From Clostridia bacterium (lineage in GTDB: Bacteria > Bacillota > Clostridia > Oscillospirales > CAG-272): DNA of 6,511 bases. The stretch is taken from contig JAGAMJ010000176.1 in assembly GCA_017624795.1 (NCBI GenBank), forward strand, positions 1-6,511, written 5' to 3'. Positions 1-6,400 of this stretch are shown in pieces (position 1 is the first letter of the stretch; each line of letters starts with the position of its first letter). A program made the translations under genes and the position numbers. A model generated the notes under the pieces. The model saw only the letters and a list, made by a program, of their open reading frames with translations. It was not told the DNA's origin and ran no database searches.

Positions 1-3000
1 ACCAGCGAGATCGACACGAAGGCGATCAGCACGTAGGTGATGGCGTCGATGATGATGGTCACCGAGGACATCATGATGGCGATCATATCGGTGTAGGAGA
101 TCTGATCCTCCTCGGCAAGTCCTTCTTGATTGTTGTAGTCGGTGATGATCTGCGAGAGGCGTTCCTTTGCCTCAAAATCCACGGGATAGATGTTGATGGC
201 GGAAAGCGCCGCATCGTCCACGTTGGCACCCATCAAGATCAGGTTCTCGTCATAGGTGCTGTCGGATTTTTCCATATAGTCGGCATAAAGCGCGGCGTAT
301 TCCGCCTCGGTGAGTCCGTCCAGATATTGTTGGAACAGTGCGGCGGTTGCTTCGTTGCGTGTAGCTTCGTCAAGCAAGCTGTTGCCGTATGCCTTGTAAA
401 GCTCACCCGTAAAGCGCGGCTCGATCTCAAGCTCCTGAAGGGTGGAAATATAGGTGTAAAGGGAGTTTGCGAGGGAATAGTTGGGGTTGAACGCGCCGCC
501 CACCATCATATTGTCCTTATCCTCGGGCTTGATGCCGTTGGTGGCGCATAGCACCTCATAGAGGTAGTAGCGCTTGGCGGCAAGATCGGGATATTTCGTG
601 TTCATTTGCGCAAGGAACGCGGCAAAATGCGGCGCGGTGGGCTGCATCAGCTCCTTTTGGATGTTGATGCCCTCGATCATGGGGTAGACCGAGCGAATGG
701 TCATCGCGGTCATATTGTCAAACGCCTGCGCCAGCTTTTCGGGGGTGCTGTAAAGGGCGTCGATCAGCCCCGCATATTTGTCGTAGGCATCTGCGCCCTC
801 GCCGTCCTTTTTGACCTCCTTGCCGTCCAGCTGGAAGGCGGCGGCGTATTGGGTGGCGACCATCTGCTGGTATTGCTCGATCGTGTAGGTCGGATCAATG
901 GCGTGCAGAATGGTGGCGACCGCTTCGTTAGCGAAGGTGCCGACGGCAAGCGAGCCGTTTTTGCTGTTGAAGGCGTAAAGATTGATCAAAAATTCACGTT
1001 GCTTCTCGGCGGTGTCAATGGTCTTTTTGACCTCGGTGAGATATTCCGCCATCTTGGCGTCCGAAATGGCAGAGCGGATTTCAAGGAAAAGCGCCGCCTT
1101 TTCGGAATTTGTCAGCGTAGAGAAGTACTTGGAAAGCTTTTCTTTCTTTTGTGCATCGGTCAGGGTATCCACGTCGTCGATCTGGAAGGGAAGGCCCGTG
1201 AACACGTCGTGGGTGGGGTTTTCGAGTTGCTGCTTGACAAGCTCGCTGTCGCCCACCTTGGCGAGTACCGCATTGGTCAGCGCCGAGGTATAGCCGATCG
1301 CGCCGCTGATCGAGGTGGAGGAGGCATCGGGGTTGGGCGCGATCACGCCGACGATCTTTAACTGCAAGCCCTTATCGTAAACAGTTTCGGGCAGGAATCC
1401 GTCCTCATCGCGCAGATCCTTCCACAGGGGAAGATTTTTGCCGTTTGCCTCATAGGTGGCGTCGGACTTGGCAAAAAAATCGGAATTGTAGCCAAGGTTC
1501 AGATCCAAATCGTAGAAATCCTGATAGCCAAAGCTCATGCCCTCGGTCTTGGCGTCGTACTTTTCACCCAGCATCATGGCAGCCATCATAGCCGTCATCT
1601 CGTCGGGGTTGAGCATACCCAGCATATAAAGGGTGATGTTGGCGACCGTATTGTTGCGATCGACCACCAGCACTAACTCATTTTGATTTTCGGGCCATCT
1701 GCCGTCTACCAAATTATATTGCTCGTAAACGGTCTGATTGATCAGCTCGCCGTCGCGCCCGGGCATGATCTCGGAAAAGATGCTGATGCTGTCGGTGATC
1801 ATCGAAAGTCCCCCGTACTCGTTGCCGAAGTCGGACAGGATCCCCGAGGGGCTCACCTGCAACACGCCGTTTTCACCGTACTGCGTCGAGGCGTTGTAGA
1901 TCTGCAAGTCCATATTGTAGGAATATTGGATCGCGGTCAGATCGCCCTTGATCTCGTCGTAGCGGCTTTTCAAGTATTCGTTGAATTTGGCGAGGTTGTT
2001 CTTATCCATCGTGGTCATGGCGCTGACCATGTTGCTGATCGAATCGTCCACGTATATTTTGTTCGGGTCGCGGTCTGCCTTATCCTCACCGCTGGTGCCC
2101 ACCATCGCGGAAAGCATGGCGGCGTAGTCCGAGGTCTCGGCGGTGATCGAAATGGGGTAAGAGGTCAGCGTTTCCTCTTGAATGTTCGCGATGAACAGAT
2201 TGACGCCGTTGGAAAGCGCTAAGATCAGTGCGATACCGATAATGCCGATGCTGCCCGCGACCGACACCAAGAGCGTGCGCGTTTTCTTGGTCATGAGGTT
2301 GTTGAGCGAGAGCGAGAGGGCAGTGAGGAAGGACATCGACTTCTTGCCCTTGCCGTCGGCGTTCTTTTTTGCCTTTTTCGAGCGCTTCTTCTCGGGTGCG
2401 GTGGGTGCCGCATCGGCACTTTCCGCTATCGTTTCCGTTTCCTGTTGCTCCACGGGGGTGACAAAGGGGTTGGAGTCGTCGGTGATCAGTCCGTCCTTGA
2501 GGCGGATGATACGGGTGGAATATTCGGCGGCAAGCTCGGGGTTATGGGTGACCATGATCACCAGCTTTTCCTTTGCCACCTCGCGCAGGATATCCATGAC
2601 CTGCACGCTTGTTGCCGTATCCAGCGCGCCCGTGGGCTCGTCGGCAAGCAGGATATCGGGATCGTTCACAAGCGCACGCGCGATCGCCACGCGCTGCATC
2701 TGACCGCCCGACATCTGATTGGGCTTTTTGTGGATCTGATCGCCAAGCCCCACCTTTTCCAGCGCCTCGATGGCGCGCGCGCGGCGCTCCTCACGCGAAA
2801 CGCCCGAGAGGGTGAGCGCCAGCTCCACGTTGGAAAGCACGGTCTGGTGCGTGATCAGATTATAGCTTTGGAACACAAAGCCGATCGAGTGATTGCGGTA
2901 GGTGTCCCAATCGGCGTCGCGGTACTCCTTGGTGGAGCGCCCGTTGATCACAAGGTCGCCGCCGTCGTAGCGGTCAAGACCGCCGATGACGTTGAGCAGC

Positions 3001-3137
3001 GTGGTCTTTCCGCAGCCCGATGGACCGAGGATCGACACGAACTCGCTTTCCCGAAAGTCGATCGACACACCGCCCAGCGCGTGCACCGCGGTATCGCCCG
3101 TAATGTAGGTTTTGACGATTTCACGAAGTGAAAGCAT
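1..3137 (-). CDS. ABC transporter ATP-binding/permease fusion protein, MacB/FtsX-like, partial (C-terminus beyond window)
   Basis: This is an ATPase fused to a permease of the MacB/FtsX (LolE-like) class; the frame stays open for 1045 codons to the window edge. The ATPase spans about residues 1-225: A-loop Tyr11, Walker A GPSGCGKTT (38-46), Q-loop Gln90, signature MSGGQ (142-146), Walker B ILLADE (162-167), D-loop GALD and switch His198. A lysine-rich linker (about 247-266) leads to a first membrane helix (about 289-310). About 700 extracytoplasmic residues follow, then a second helix (about 1013 onward) with the hydrophobic run typical of the FtsX permease core. Two more helices, expected from the family, are cut off. 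The ATG at 3137 is preceded by AGGAGA with 8 bases of spacing, and the protein begins like a standard ATPase of this class. Typical roles are export of peptides, antibiotics or lipids, or mechanotransmission; the substrate here cannot be told from sequence. It lies 90 bases downstream of maf and may have its own promoter. Confidence 0.93.
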   Translation of the reverse strand, partial: MLSLREIVKTYITGDTAVHALGGVSIDFRESEFVSILGPSGCGKTTLLNVIGGLDRYDGGDLVINGRSTKEYRDADWDTYRNHSIGFVFQSYNLITHQTVLSNVELALTLSGVSREERRARAIEALEKVGLGDQIHKKPNQMSGGQMQRVAIARALVNDPDILLADEPTGALDTATSVQVMDILREVAKEKLVIMVTHNPELAAEYSTRIIRLKDGLITDDSNPFVTPVEQQETETIAESADAAPTAPEKKRSKKAKKNADGKGKKSMSFLTALSLSLNNLMTKKTRTLLVSVAGSIGIIGIALILALSNGVNLFIANIQEETLTSYPISITAETSDYAAMLSAMVGTSGEDKADRDPNKIYVDDSISNMVSAMTTMDKNNLAKFNEYLKSRYDEIKGDLTAIQYSYNMDLQIYNASTQYGENGVLQVSPSGILSDFGNEYGGLSMITDSISIFSEIMPGRDGELINQTVYEQYNLVDGRWPENQNELVLVVDRNNTVANITLYMLGMLNPDEMTAMMAAMMLGEKYDAKTEGMSFGYQDFYDLDLNLGYNSDFFAKSDATYEANGKNLPLWKDLRDEDGFLPETVYDKGLQLKIVGVIAPNPDASSTSISGAIGYTSALTNAVLAKVGDSELVKQQLENPTHDVFTGLPFQIDDVDTLTDAQKKEKLSKYFSTLTNSEKAALFLEIRSAISDAKMAEYLTEVKKTIDTAEKQREFLINLYAFNSKNGSLAVGTFANEAVATILHAIDPTYTIEQYQQMVATQYAAAFQLDGKEVKKDGEGADAYDKYAGLIDALYSTPEKLAQAFDNMTAMTIRSVYPMIEGINIQKELMQPTAPHFAAFLAQMNTKYPDLAAKRYYLYEVLCATNGIKPEDKDNMMVGGAFNPNYSLANSLYTYISTLQELEIEPRFTGELYKAYGNSLLDEATRNEATAALFQQYLDGLTEAEYAALYADYMEKSDSTYDENLILMGANVDDAALSAINIYPVDFEAKERLSQIITDYNNQEGLAEEDQISYTDMIAIMMSSVTIIIDAITYVLIAFVSISL

Positions 3138-3145
3138 TCTGTATT

Positions 3146-3151
3146 TCTCCT
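3146..3151 (-). promoter_or_regulatory. Ribosome binding site of the ABC fusion gene
   Basis: On the minus strand this reads AGGAGA, 8 bases before the ATG at 3137. It fixes the start, because there is no comparable site in front of the next in-frame methionines, which come only after the Walker A motif. Confidence 0.8.
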
Positions 3152-3163
3152 GACAAAAATGAT

Positions 3164-3180
3164 TTAGGATTTCATTCTAA
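3164..3180. repeat. Imperfect palindrome in the leader of the ABC gene
   Basis: TTAGGAT and ATTCTAA flank a 3-base centre (TTC); six of seven positions pair, and the seventh would be a G-U wobble in RNA. It lies between the putative -10 elements and the ribosome binding site of the ABC transporter gene, where an operator could act. It is short and AT-rich, so chance is a real alternative. Confidence 0.25.
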
Positions 3181-3218
3181 TATAGATTTGTGAAAGACGT
3201 GTGATGGAAATTGATATA

Positions 3219-3247
3219 TTTATAAAATCATTCACGCCCAAGCGCAA
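3219..3247 (-). promoter_or_regulatory. Candidate weak promoter for the ABC fusion gene
   Basis: On the minus strand TTGCGC (3242-3247, inside the 3' end of maf) is followed after 17 bases by TATAAA (3219-3224), a fair sigma-A-like pair. A second -10-like hexamer, TATATT, lies at 3179-3184 but has no convincing -35. The 90-base gap between maf and the ABC gene is strongly AT-rich and holds no GC-rich hairpin, so read-through from the ygiQ-dut-maf unit is also possible. Confidence 0.3.
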
Positions 3248-3830
3248 GCAGCGAAACACCCAATAGCTCGCGAAGCATCGTGTTCAGCTTATGCACGGGA
3301 AGTCCCACCACGTTGAAGTAGTCACCTTCAAGCCCCTTGATATAGACGCTCGCCAGCCCCTGCACGGCGTAAGCACCCGCCTTATCCATCGGCTCGCCGC
3401 TGCTCACGTACTGTGTGATCTCGTCTTGCGTCATGTCGCAAAAATGCACCGACGTTGCGTCAAAGTCAGCACGCTCTTGTGTGCCGTACAGCAGCGAAAC
3501 GCCGCTGATGACCTGATGGGTGCGACCCGAGAGCAGCGCGAGCATACGGGCGGCGTCGGCTTCGTCACGGGGCTTGCCGAGGATCGTGCCGTCCACTGCT
3601 ACCACCGTATCCGAGGCGATGATCAGCGTGTCGTCGTTCCACTCGCCCTGTTGCTGCAAAAGTGCCTTGGTAGCGCACGCCTTGCGCAACGAAAGCTCCC
3701 GCACAAGCTGTGCCGGATCGGTGATCTTGGAGCTCTCGTCCGCGTCGGCGCTGACGATATCGAATTTGAGCCCCAGCATCGACAGGATCTCGCGCCGACG
3801 GGGGGATTTGGAAGCTAGAACGATGCGCAT
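3228..3830 (-). CDS. maf: Maf family nucleoside triphosphate pyrophosphatase
   Basis: Maf proteins hydrolyse nucleoside triphosphates to monophosphates and pyrophosphate, acting in the cytoplasm as house-cleaning enzymes against non-canonical or modified nucleotides; in Bacillus subtilis overexpression blocks septum formation. The 200-residue length is normal. Visible motifs are the N-terminal ASKSPRRREIL (6-16), DADES (29-33), the catalytic segment IIASDTVVAVDG with Asp74 (70-81), GKP (85-87), SGRTHQV (101-107), DKAGAYAVQG (149-158) and GDYFNVVGLP (169-178). The AYAVQG and GDYFNVVGLP segments resemble the dTTP/UTP-type (YhdE-like) branch rather than the YceF-like one, but this is not decisive. 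I chose the ATG at 3830, which overlaps the dut stop in TGATG and gives the family's usual MRIVLASKSPRR start; an in-frame GTG at 3833 would add one residue. There is no good ribosome binding site, so translation is probably coupled to dut. Confidence 0.95.
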   Translation of the reverse strand: MRIVLASKSPRRREILSMLGLKFDIVSADADESSKITDPAQLVRELSLRKACATKALLQQQGEWNDDTLIIASDTVVAVDGTILGKPRDEADAARMLALLSGRTHQVISGVSLLYGTQERADFDATSVHFCDMTQDEITQYVSSGEPMDKAGAYAVQGLASVYIKGLEGDYFNVVGLPVHKLNTMLRELLGVSLLALGRE

Positions 3831-4279
3831 CACTTCACGCCCGTCGAGCCAAAGCCGCCCGCGCCTCTCGCGGTCCGGTCAAGCGAGGCCGCCTCGATCA
3901 GCTTTGCCTGATAAACGGGCATGAACATCATCTGCGCGATGCGGTCGCCGCGGTTCACGGTAAAGGGAACGCGCGAGGTGTTGTGCAGTCCCACGCAGAT
4001 CTCACCGCGGTAGTCGCTGTCAATGACGCCGATACCGTTGGAAAGGCAGATCCCCTGCTTGATGGCAAGACCGCTGCGCGCGGCAACGATGGCGACGACG
4101 CCCGTCGTTTCGGGGGAGATGGCAAGGCCCGTGGGGATCAGCGCGCGCTCACCCGGCTCAATCGTCACGGTCGTGCCCTCGTCAATGGCGGCGCGCAGGT
4201 CGATGGCGGCAGAGCCCTCGGTCGCGTAAGCGGGGGCTTCCATACCGCGGGACAGCAGAATTTTGACGTTGATATCCAT
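3830..4279 (-). CDS. dut: dUTP diphosphatase (trimeric dUTPase)
   Basis: It hydrolyses dUTP to dUMP and pyrophosphate, keeping uracil out of DNA and supplying dUMP for thymidylate synthesis. At 149 residues it has the normal length for the homotrimeric class, and all five conserved motifs are present in order: I, AAIDLRA (24-30); II, ARSGLA (67-72), with the phosphate-binding Arg-Ser-Gly; III, GVIDSDYRGEI (84-94), with the catalytic Asp and the tyrosine that excludes ribose; IV, GDRIAQ (111-116); V, the glycine-rich RGAGGFGSTG (138-147), which closes over the substrate. The active site is therefore predicted intact. The ATG at 4279 has GAGGA 7 bases upstream, within the end of ygiQ. It sits 10 bases after ygiQ and overlaps maf at its stop codon, so it belongs to the ygiQ-dut-maf unit. 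Confidence 0.97.
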   Translation of the reverse strand: MDINVKILLSRGMEAPAYATEGSAAIDLRAAIDEGTTVTIEPGERALIPTGLAISPETTGVVAIVAARSGLAIKQGICLSNGIGVIDSDYRGEICVGLHNTSRVPFTVNRGDRIAQMMFMPVYQAKLIEAASLDRTARGAGGFGSTGVK

Positions 4280-4286
4280 ATTTTAT

Positions 4287-4291
4287 TCCTC
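4287..4291 (-). promoter_or_regulatory. Ribosome binding site of dut overlapping the ygiQ stop codon
   Basis: The minus strand reads AAGTGAGGAATAAAATATG: the TGA is the stop of ygiQ and the GAGGA that shares it lies 7 bases before the dut ATG. Ribosomes ending ygiQ would therefore sit on the dut initiation site, which suggests translational coupling. Confidence 0.7.
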
Positions 4292-6287
4292 ACTTTTTCT
4301 TTTTACTATGCTTTTGTGCGGCTTTTTGTGCCGTTACTGCTTTTTTGGGTGCGGCTTTTTGCGACTTCGCGTACCGCGTGCCACTGCTTTGCCGCTTGCC
4401 GCCGTCCTTTGGCTTGCGATCGCCCTGCCGTGTGCTTAACGGTTTTCCGTTACGTGGCGGCGCTTGCGCGGGGCGCACCAGACATTCGGGCGTGTAGCCG
4501 ATCAGGTCCTCGCGCCCCGCGGTGCAAAGCGCCTCGCGCACCAGCGGCGCGTTTTGCGGTCGGTTGAACTGTAAGAGTGCGCGTTGGAGCTGCTTTTCGT
4601 GATAATCGGTGGACACGTGCACCCTTTTCATCGTCAGGGGGTCGATGCCCGTGTAGTACATCACCGTCGATGCCGTACCCGGCGTGGGGTAGTAATCCTG
4701 CACCTGCTCGGGCGCGTAGCGGTCGCGTTTGAGGCACTCGGCAAGCTCCACCGCCTCGGCAAGAGAGCTGCCGGGGTGGCTGGACATCAGATACGGCACA
4801 AGGTATTGCTCCTTGCCCATGGACTTTGTCAGCTCGAAATAGCGCTTGCGGAATTTCTGATACACCTCAAAATGCGGCTTGCCCATCGCGTCCAGCACGC
4901 GGTCGGCACAATGCTCGGGGGCGACTTTGAGCTGTCCGCTGACGTGGTCGCGCACCAGCTTTTTGAAAAAGCTTTCGTCCTTATCGGCAAGCAGATAGTC
5001 AAAGCGAATGCCCGATCGGATAAAGACCTTTTTCACACGCGGCAACGCCTCGACCGCTTCCAGTAATTTGATGTACTCGCTGTGATCAACCTTCAAATTG
5101 GGGCAGGGCGTGGGGGCAAGGCACTTGCGGTTGGTGCAAACGCCGTGCGTGAGCTGCTTGTCGCAGGCAGGCAAGCGGAAATTGGCGGTCGGACCGCCGA
5201 TATCGTGTATGTAGCCCTTGAAATCGGGCATTTCGGTGATCAATTTTGCCTCACGCACCACGCTCTCAATGCTGCGTGAGCGCACCGTGCGCCCTTGATG
5301 AAAGGCGAGCGCGCAGAAGTTGCACGCGCCAAAGCACCCTCTGTTGTGCGTGATCGAAAAGCGCACCTCCTCAATGGCGGGCACGCCCCCGTCTTTTTCG
5401 TAAACGGGGTGGTAGGTTCGCATATAGGGCAGAGCGTAAACGCGGTCTAACTCCTCGCGTTCAAGCGGGGGCATTGGGGGATTTTGCACCAGCATTTTGC
5501 TGTCGTAATATTCGATCAGCGCACCGCCGCTCACGGCGTCCTGATTGCGGTATTGCGCGCCGAACGCCTCGGCGTAGCGGCGCTTGCTTTGCTTCAATTC
5601 GTTAAAGTCAAAGGCGGCGGCGATGGGGAAGTGAACGGTGTCCTCACGCGCGGCAAGAAAGACCGTGCCGCGCACGTCGCGGATCTTGCGTACGGGTACG
5701 CCCTTGTCAAGGAGCTCCGCGATACGTAAAAGGATCTTTTCGCCCATACCGTAGGTTAAAATGTCGGCGCGCGCGTCCACCAGCACCGAGCGGCGGATAC
5801 GGTCCTCCCAATAATCGTAGTGGGCAAAGCGGCGCAAGGACGCTTCAAGACCGCCCAAGATGATCGGCACGTCGCCATAGGCCTCGCGGATACGGTTGCA
5901 GTACACGATCAGCGCGCGGTCGGGGCGCTTTCCCGCCTTGCCGCCGGGGGAATAGTAGTCCGTCGAGCGCTTTTTCTTGGCGGCGGTGTAGTGCGCCACC
6001 ATCGAGTCGATGTTGCCCGCGCTCACCAAAAAGCCAAGGCGCGGCTTGCCGAACTCGCGGAAGGCGTCGGCACTTTTGTAGTCGGGCTGGGAAAGGATCG
6101 CCACGCGGTAGCCCGCATTTTCCAGCACGCGCGAAATGATCGAAACGCCAAACGAGGGGTGATCCACGTAAGCGTCGCCCGTGACGTAAACGAAGTCGGG
6201 CGTATCCCAGCCGCGGCGCTCCATATCGGTGCGCGAGATCGGCAAAAAGCCGTCACGCTCTGCGTTTTGCTTCACAAAGCTTTCCAT
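4290..6287 (-). CDS. ygiQ: YgiQ family radical SAM protein
   Basis: This is a YgiQ (UPF0313) family radical SAM enzyme; family membership is clear but the reaction and substrate are not established. The 665 residues fall in the usual range. The N-terminal family domain occupies roughly residues 10-300 and includes GDAYVDHPSFG (37-47) and PIILGGLEASLRRFAHYDYW (141-160). The radical SAM core begins with the 4Fe-4S motif CFGACNFC (Cys318, Cys322, Cys325), followed by HDIGGPTANF (361-370). A second cysteine group, Cys375, Cys384, Cys389 and Cys395, lies in a stretch that I believe is family-conserved and could bind zinc or another iron-sulfur cluster. DYYPTPGTAS (531-540) is also typical. Residues from about 610 form a Lys/Gln/Ala-rich, probably disordered, strongly basic tail. 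The ATG at 6287 has AAGGAG 7 bases upstream. It is the first gene of the unit with dut and maf and has its own promoter. Confidence 0.95.
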   Translation of the reverse strand: MESFVKQNAERDGFLPISRTDMERRGWDTPDFVYVTGDAYVDHPSFGVSIISRVLENAGYRVAILSQPDYKSADAFREFGKPRLGFLVSAGNIDSMVAHYTAAKKKRSTDYYSPGGKAGKRPDRALIVYCNRIREAYGDVPIILGGLEASLRRFAHYDYWEDRIRRSVLVDARADILTYGMGEKILLRIAELLDKGVPVRKIRDVRGTVFLAAREDTVHFPIAAAFDFNELKQSKRRYAEAFGAQYRNQDAVSGGALIEYYDSKMLVQNPPMPPLEREELDRVYALPYMRTYHPVYEKDGGVPAIEEVRFSITHNRGCFGACNFCALAFHQGRTVRSRSIESVVREAKLITEMPDFKGYIHDIGGPTANFRLPACDKQLTHGVCTNRKCLAPTPCPNLKVDHSEYIKLLEAVEALPRVKKVFIRSGIRFDYLLADKDESFFKKLVRDHVSGQLKVAPEHCADRVLDAMGKPHFEVYQKFRKRYFELTKSMGKEQYLVPYLMSSHPGSSLAEAVELAECLKRDRYAPEQVQDYYPTPGTASTVMYYTGIDPLTMKRVHVSTDYHEKQLQRALLQFNRPQNAPLVREALCTAGREDLIGYTPECLVRPAQAPPRNGKPLSTRQGDRKPKDGGKRQSSGTRYAKSQKAAPKKAVTAQKAAQKHSKKKK

Positions 6288-6294
6288 TTGGCAT

Positions 6295-6300
6295 CTCCTT
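6295..6300 (-). promoter_or_regulatory. Ribosome binding site of ygiQ
   Basis: The minus strand reads AAGGAG, a near-consensus Shine-Dalgarno sequence, 7 bases before the ATG at 6287. It supports that ATG as the start and predicts efficient initiation at the head of the operon. Confidence 0.85.
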
Positions 6301-6320
6301 TCGCACGATACAATATTTAT

Positions 6321-6349
6321 ATTATATCATAAAATTATTGCGTAGGGAA
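6321..6349 (-). promoter_or_regulatory. Extended -10 promoter of the ygiQ-dut-maf unit
   Basis: The minus strand carries a perfect TATAAT (6321-6326) preceded by TG at one base distance, giving TGATATAAT, an extended -10 element. Seventeen bases upstream is a poor -35, TTCCCT (6344-6349, three of six matches), which the extended -10 could compensate for. It lies between the terminator of the preceding gene and the ygiQ ribosome binding site. It predicts a leader of about 28-30 bases, too short for a riboswitch. Confidence 0.72.
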
Positions 6350-6367
6350 TAGATTTTTGAAAAAAAC

Positions 6368-6395
6368 AAAAAAGCCGTCAAAAGACGGCTTTTTT
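6368..6395. terminator. Intrinsic terminator, symmetrical A/T tracts
   Basis: A perfect 12-base inverted repeat: AAAAAAGCCGTC, a 4-base AAAA loop, then GACGGCTTTTTT. Read on the minus strand, the six-pair GC-rich stem is followed by a T tract that continues past the repeat (TTTTTTGTTTTTT). It lies 5 bases after the stop codon at 6401-6403, so it should end transcription of that upstream gene and separate it from ygiQ. The repeat would also work on the plus strand, but no plus-strand gene is seen to need it. Confidence 0.93.
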
Positions 6396-6400
6396 GACTG

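Noticed and set aside
606..1361. A 251-codon open frame on the plus strand opposite the outer domain of the ABC fusion
   Set aside because: The minus frame is continuous for 1045 codons and makes a coherent protein; the plus frame is a shadow with biased composition and no convincing ribosome binding site.
2445..3131. A 228-codon open frame on the plus strand opposite the ATPase
   Set aside because: It is exactly antisense to a strongly conserved ABC ATPase with all motifs; its translation is Val/Gly/His-rich with no recognisable domain, as expected for the mirror of a GC-rich gene.
3138..3227. A terminator between maf and the ABC gene
   Set aside because: The gap contains no GC-rich hairpin followed by a T run, only AT-rich sequence and a weak palindrome.
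3831..3833. GTG as the start of maf
   Set aside because: It would add a single residue before an ATG that already gives the family's normal N-terminus and the common TGATG overlap with dut.
3291..4567. Open plus-strand frames opposite maf, dut and the end of ygiQ
   Set aside because: All are antisense to genes with complete family motifs; none shows a domain, and their compositions reflect the complement of GC-rich codons.
4450..4737. A 95-codon minus-strand frame inside ygiQ
   Set aside because: It is an alternative frame within the conserved ygiQ region, and its Arg/Ala/Gly-rich product resembles no protein.
6368..6395. The inverted repeat as a mobile-element end or regulatory operator
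   Set aside because: A GC-rich stem, four-base loop and T tract just after a stop codon are fully explained by an intrinsic terminator.
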